A stretch of DNA of 64,000 nt from Pseudomonadota bacterium. GTDB taxonomy: Bacteria > Pseudomonadota > Gammaproteobacteria > JAADHS01. Both the position numbers and the translations under genes were made by a program. The DNA lies in contig JAKACW010000005.1 in NCBI GenBank assembly GCA_021821045.1, positions 1-64,000 of the forward strand, given 5' to 3'. The notes under the pieces were generated by a model that worked only from the letters and a program-made list of their open reading frames with translations, had not been told where the DNA came from and made no database searches. This document shows, one piece after another, positions 61,534 through 64,000 of the stretch; position 1 is the stretch's first letter; each line of letters opens with the position of its first letter.

Positions 61534-62956
61534 TCCTCTCGAGTTCTTCTCGCACTTGCGATGGTTGGATGGTCGCCCGCTGCTCGATACCGTCTGCCCT
61601 TACCGTCAGAAGATATTCATGGACGCGCTCTATACGTTCGACCCCGATGGACGCCCGCGTTACAACCTTGCGTTGTGTGGTCGGGGAAAGAAGAACTGGA
61701 AAACAGCCGACTTGAGCCTGGCCGCGCTCTATAAGCTAATCGCCTGGCAGTCGCCGCATGGAAACGACTGCTACGTTTTGGCCAACGATTTGGACCAAGC
61801 ACGCGACGACCTAGCTTTGATCAAGAAACTGATCGACTGCAATCGCTTGCTTGACGCCGAGGTCGACGTTAAACGCGACACCATCGAAAGACGCGACGGC
61901 AAGGGCGTGCTGCAAATCTTGCCGGCACAGGACGCCGTGGGCCAGCACGGAAAAACATACTTGTTCTGTGCGTTCGATGAGATTCACGGCTATCGCAATT
62001 GGGATATATTTGAAGGCCTGGCGCACGATCCGACGCGCCTTGATTCCATGCAATGGATCACCTCATACGCAAGCATCCGTCACACTCCGGGCGTTCCGCT
62101 GTTCGATCTGGTTGCCCGCGGAAAGCGTGGCGATGACCCTCGAATGTATTTCAATTGGTACTCTGGCGACTACTGCACCGATCCTGCCTTTGCCGATCTC
62201 GATCCAGAGAAACGCGCCAATCCTTCAATGGAGTCGTGGGGAAACCCCGACTATCTCGAGCAACAACGGCGCCGACTGCCTACGCACAAGTTCCGCCGCC
62301 TGCATCTGAATCTACCGGGCATGCCCGACGGCACGTTTTACGATGCCACGAAGGTTCTGGATTGCGTAGCCGAGCGGCGCCGCTCCCTGCCCTTCGTGCT
62401 TGGCCGTGAATACCGCGCCTTTGTGGACATGAGCGGCGGCAGCTCCGACGATGCAGTTCTTGCCATAGGTCATATCGACCGCGAGACGAAACGGCGCGTG
62501 CTCGATCTTGTTGCCACACAAACGGGGCGCGCGCCATTCAATCCGCGCGAAGCGGTGAAGAAGTTCGCCGCCATCTGCAAGGAATACGGCGTTTTCTCCG
62601 TGATCGGTGACGCCTACGCGGGCGAGACATTCCGCCAAGACTTCACCGAAAACGGGATCGGCTACACGCTGAGCAGTCAAAGCAAGAGCGCGCTTTATGA
62701 GGCGCTTGAGCCTTTGATTAATGCGCAGGCGGTTGAATTGCTCGATGAACCCAAGATGCTTGAGCAGTTGCTCGGCCTTGTGGTTCGTGGCTCGAAGATT
62801 GACCACATGCCCGGCGAGCACGACGACCTTTGTAACGCCGCGGCGGGCGTGTTGGTCATACTGCCCATGAATGGCGAGATCGACTTGGACGACTGCGTTA
62901 CCGGCACCGACTACACGGCCGCCGGCTACGACACCCCTTGGAGCACTACACCATGA
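61520..62956 (+). CDS. Phage terminase large subunit
   Basis: 478 residues from GTG 61520. The ATPase half has a Walker-A-like GRGKKNWK (54-61) and a Walker B CAFDEIHGY (~153-161) with catalytic Glu; the nuclease half includes VDMSGGSSDDAVLAIGH and GDAYAGETFRQDF with the metal-binding acids. It packages DNA into preformed capsids. It is a little shorter than the ~550 residues of many relatives but has both domains. Confidence 0.88.
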   Translation: MKQNSPLEFFSHLRWLDGRPLLDTVCPYRQKIFMDALYTFDPDGRPRYNLALCGRGKKNWKTADLSLAALYKLIAWQSPHGNDCYVLANDLDQARDDLALIKKLIDCNRLLDAEVDVKRDTIERRDGKGVLQILPAQDAVGQHGKTYLFCAFDEIHGYRNWDIFEGLAHDPTRLDSMQWITSYASIRHTPGVPLFDLVARGKRGDDPRMYFNWYSGDYCTDPAFADLDPEKRANPSMESWGNPDYLEQQRRRLPTHKFRRLHLNLPGMPDGTFYDATKVLDCVAERRRSLPFVLGREYRAFVDMSGGSSDDAVLAIGHIDRETKRRVLDLVATQTGRAPFNPREAVKKFAAICKEYGVFSVIGDAYAGETFRQDFTENGIGYTLSSQSKSALYEALEPLINAQAVELLDEPKMLEQLLGLVVRGSKIDHMPGEHDDLCNAAAGVLVILPMNGEIDLDDCVTGTDYTAAGYDTPWSTTP

Positions 62957-63108
62957 GCAAAGAACTTTCCGAAATCGCGGGACAGCTCATCAACGAGCTT
63001 GTCAAAAAAGAGCGGCGCGAGCATCCAGACCTGACATATCGTGACGCGATGCAGCGGGTCTTGGAGCGCCATCCCGATTTAAAACGTAACTACAACGGCC
63101 AACTATAG
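62953..63108 (+). CDS. Small phage protein with YRDAMxxVLxxHPDLK motif
   Basis: 51 residues, start overlapping the terminase stop by ATGA. The body (MSKELSEIAGQLINELVKKE) is helical and the tail YRDAMQRVLERHPDLKRNY is a short motif often seen near phage structural genes. Related to the next gene. Confidence 0.75.
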   Translation: MSKELSEIAGQLINELVKKERREHPDLTYRDAMQRVLERHPDLKRNYNGQL

Positions 63109-63116
63109 GAGGCACC

Positions 63117-63293
63117 ATGCTACACAAACACACCTACGAACCCACCGTTCGCAAGTTTGCGGACGTTCAGCAAGAGGTGAATCGCCGCGCTTTGGCATAC
63201 CAGCACGAACACCGCTGCACGTACAAAGAGGCGGTTGAAACGGTGTTTACGCTCGATCCCGAGCTGAAGAAACAATACGCACTCAGCAAATAA
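63117..63293 (+). CDS. Small phage protein, paralogue of the preceding one
   Basis: 58 residues. TAGGAGGCACC before ATG 63117 is a strong ribosome-binding site. Its tail YKEAVETVFTLDPELKKQY lines up with the motif of the preceding protein, so the two are likely tandem duplicates or share a repeat. Confidence 0.75.
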   Translation: MLHKHTYEPTVRKFADVQQEVNRRALAYQHEHRCTYKEAVETVFTLDPELKKQYALSK

Positions 63294-63306
63294 CCGGAGA
63301 CTACCC

Positions 63307-63666
63307 ATGACTCAAAAAACATTTTCAGCCCTGGCGGCAACCGACTTGACCGCTTGCCAATTCCACCTTGCACGATGGAGCGCAGCGGGGCAGGTCAACA
63401 TCTCATCCCATGCGGCCACGGATCAAGGCGCGGGCGTCATTCAGACCGTAAGCCGAAGCGGTGAGGCGGTAACAGTTGCCTACACCGGGAAAAGCTTCGT
63501 CACCGTCGGCGCGGCAATTGCGGCGGATACGTTGTTTACCTGCAACGGATCGGGCCGAGCGATTGCCGCGGGGTCTGGTGAGGTCATCTACGGTCGCGTG
63601 CTTGAGACGGCGGCGGCGGATGGTAATTGGGTGCGGTGCCTGCTGTTCGCGCCCTTCATCAACTAG
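63307..63666 (+). CDS. DUF2190-like capsid decoration protein
   Basis: 119 residues, a beta-rich protein with the DUF2190 pattern (AVTVAYTGKSFVTVGAAIAA then AAGSGEVIYGRVLETAAADG). Family members decorate or stabilise capsids and sit close to head genes. GGAGAC lies upstream. Confidence 0.75.
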   Translation: MTQKTFSALAATDLTACQFHLARWSAAGQVNISSHAATDQGAGVIQTVSRSGEAVTVAYTGKSFVTVGAAIAADTLFTCNGSGRAIAAGSGEVIYGRVLETAAADGNWVRCLLFAPFIN

Positions 63667-63674
63667 GAGGCACC

Positions 63675-64000
63675 GTGGCTAAAAAATCATTCGGCCAAAA
63701 CATCTTGTGGGCCACGAAACTCGAGCGCGAGCTTGCCGTTCTGCAATCGCCAAAGGGTTCGATGCAGTCGAAAAAATCCTTTCAGCGTGACGCGATGGAG
63801 ATTGCGGAGACGAGTGAGGCGGAGTTGGACGCGCTCGCGCAACGGCTGGACAAGTGGCCGAATGCGCGGGGCTTTGTGAATCGGCTCAAGATGGTGATTC
63901 GAGACGGGCGCTTTCCCAGTTGTCCAAAGGACGGGTCGCGCATCAATTGCTACGGTGCAGAAGCGGCGGGCGCTGAAACGGGCGTTGCTCCCATGAAGTT
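63675..64000 (+). CDS. Element gene of unknown function, truncated by window edge
   Basis: The first 108 residues from GTG 63675, with GGAGG upstream. It starts MAKKSFGQNILWATKLEREL and continues highly charged, with one Cys pair (SCPKDGSRINC). No family recognised; the 3' end is outside the window. Confidence 0.65.
   Translation, partial: MAKKSFGQNILWATKLERELAVLQSPKGSMQSKKSFQRDAMEIAETSEAELDALAQRLDKWPNARGFVNRLKMVIRDGRFPSCPKDGSRINCYGAEAAGAETGVAPMK

Overview
The window looks like a chromosomal segment of a chemolithoautotrophic proteobacterium, most likely gammaproteobacterial or a close betaproteobacterial relative. The evidence is a form II RuBisCO (cbbM) with a divergent cbbR, the conserved tRNA-Leu / tig / clpP / clpX / lon / tRNA-Val / tRNA-Asp / ppiD run, a PpiD-type periplasmic foldase, outer-membrane proteins and lipoproteins with Gram-negative signals. 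No rRNA or species-level marker is present, so the assignment is an inference.

Layout. 1-595: end of a TIGR03545-like envelope protein. 592-9192: a striking electron-transfer locus made of a two-heme-b type membrane protein, a membrane-anchored FeS/flavin NAD(P)-type oxidoreductase, a secreted cytochrome with 41 CXXCH motifs plus one CXXXCH, and an outer-membrane beta-barrel protein with an N-terminal AMIN/TPR-like region. A sigma54-like promoter lies before the cytochrome. 9209-10537: dicarboxylate/amino-acid symporter. 10570-19312: protein quality-control cluster with three tRNA genes, promoters and terminators. 19466-25591: two tandem paralogous subtilisin-like lipoproteins. 25878-26405: His/Met-rich secreted protein. 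26453-32658: apparent operon of orphan sensor kinase, SLC13-type permease and P-type ATPase. 32828-34397: remnant of a cobalamin riboswitch and cobyric acid synthase. 34416-36312: yqjD/yqjE-like membrane-stress genes with an AI-2E family permease; then a 34-residue membrane peptide with its own terminator. 36823-38921: MauG/CCP-like di-heme protein and a Cys-cluster protein. 39452-48106: one very large cyclic beta-1,2-glucan synthase-like gene. 48167-51264: wrbA, a membrane protein, a methyltransferase and a lipoprotein. 51308-52215: Phd/VapC-type toxin-antitoxin module with a palindromic operator. 52773-54878: PhnD-like binding protein paired with a membrane diguanylate cyclase. 54933-54997: REP-like hairpin. 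55027-57877: cbbR, cbbM and a DUF1971 gene.

57886-64000: left end of an integrated phage or phage-satellite element. Its border is a 48-bp 3' fragment of a tRNA-Lys(CTT) gene, followed by AlpA/MerR-like small DNA-binding proteins, a primase-helicase, small and large terminase subunits, two small related proteins, a DUF2190-like decoration protein and a gene cut by the window edge. No integrase, portal or capsid gene is visible before the edge.

How the genes work together: the most distinctive unit is the locus at 592-9192, which has parts suited to carrying electrons between the inner-membrane quinone or NAD(P)H pool and a giant multiheme cytochrome at or beyond the outer membrane. With CO2 fixation by CbbM this would fit a lithotroph or a bacterium exchanging electrons with minerals or partner cells; that link is inference.
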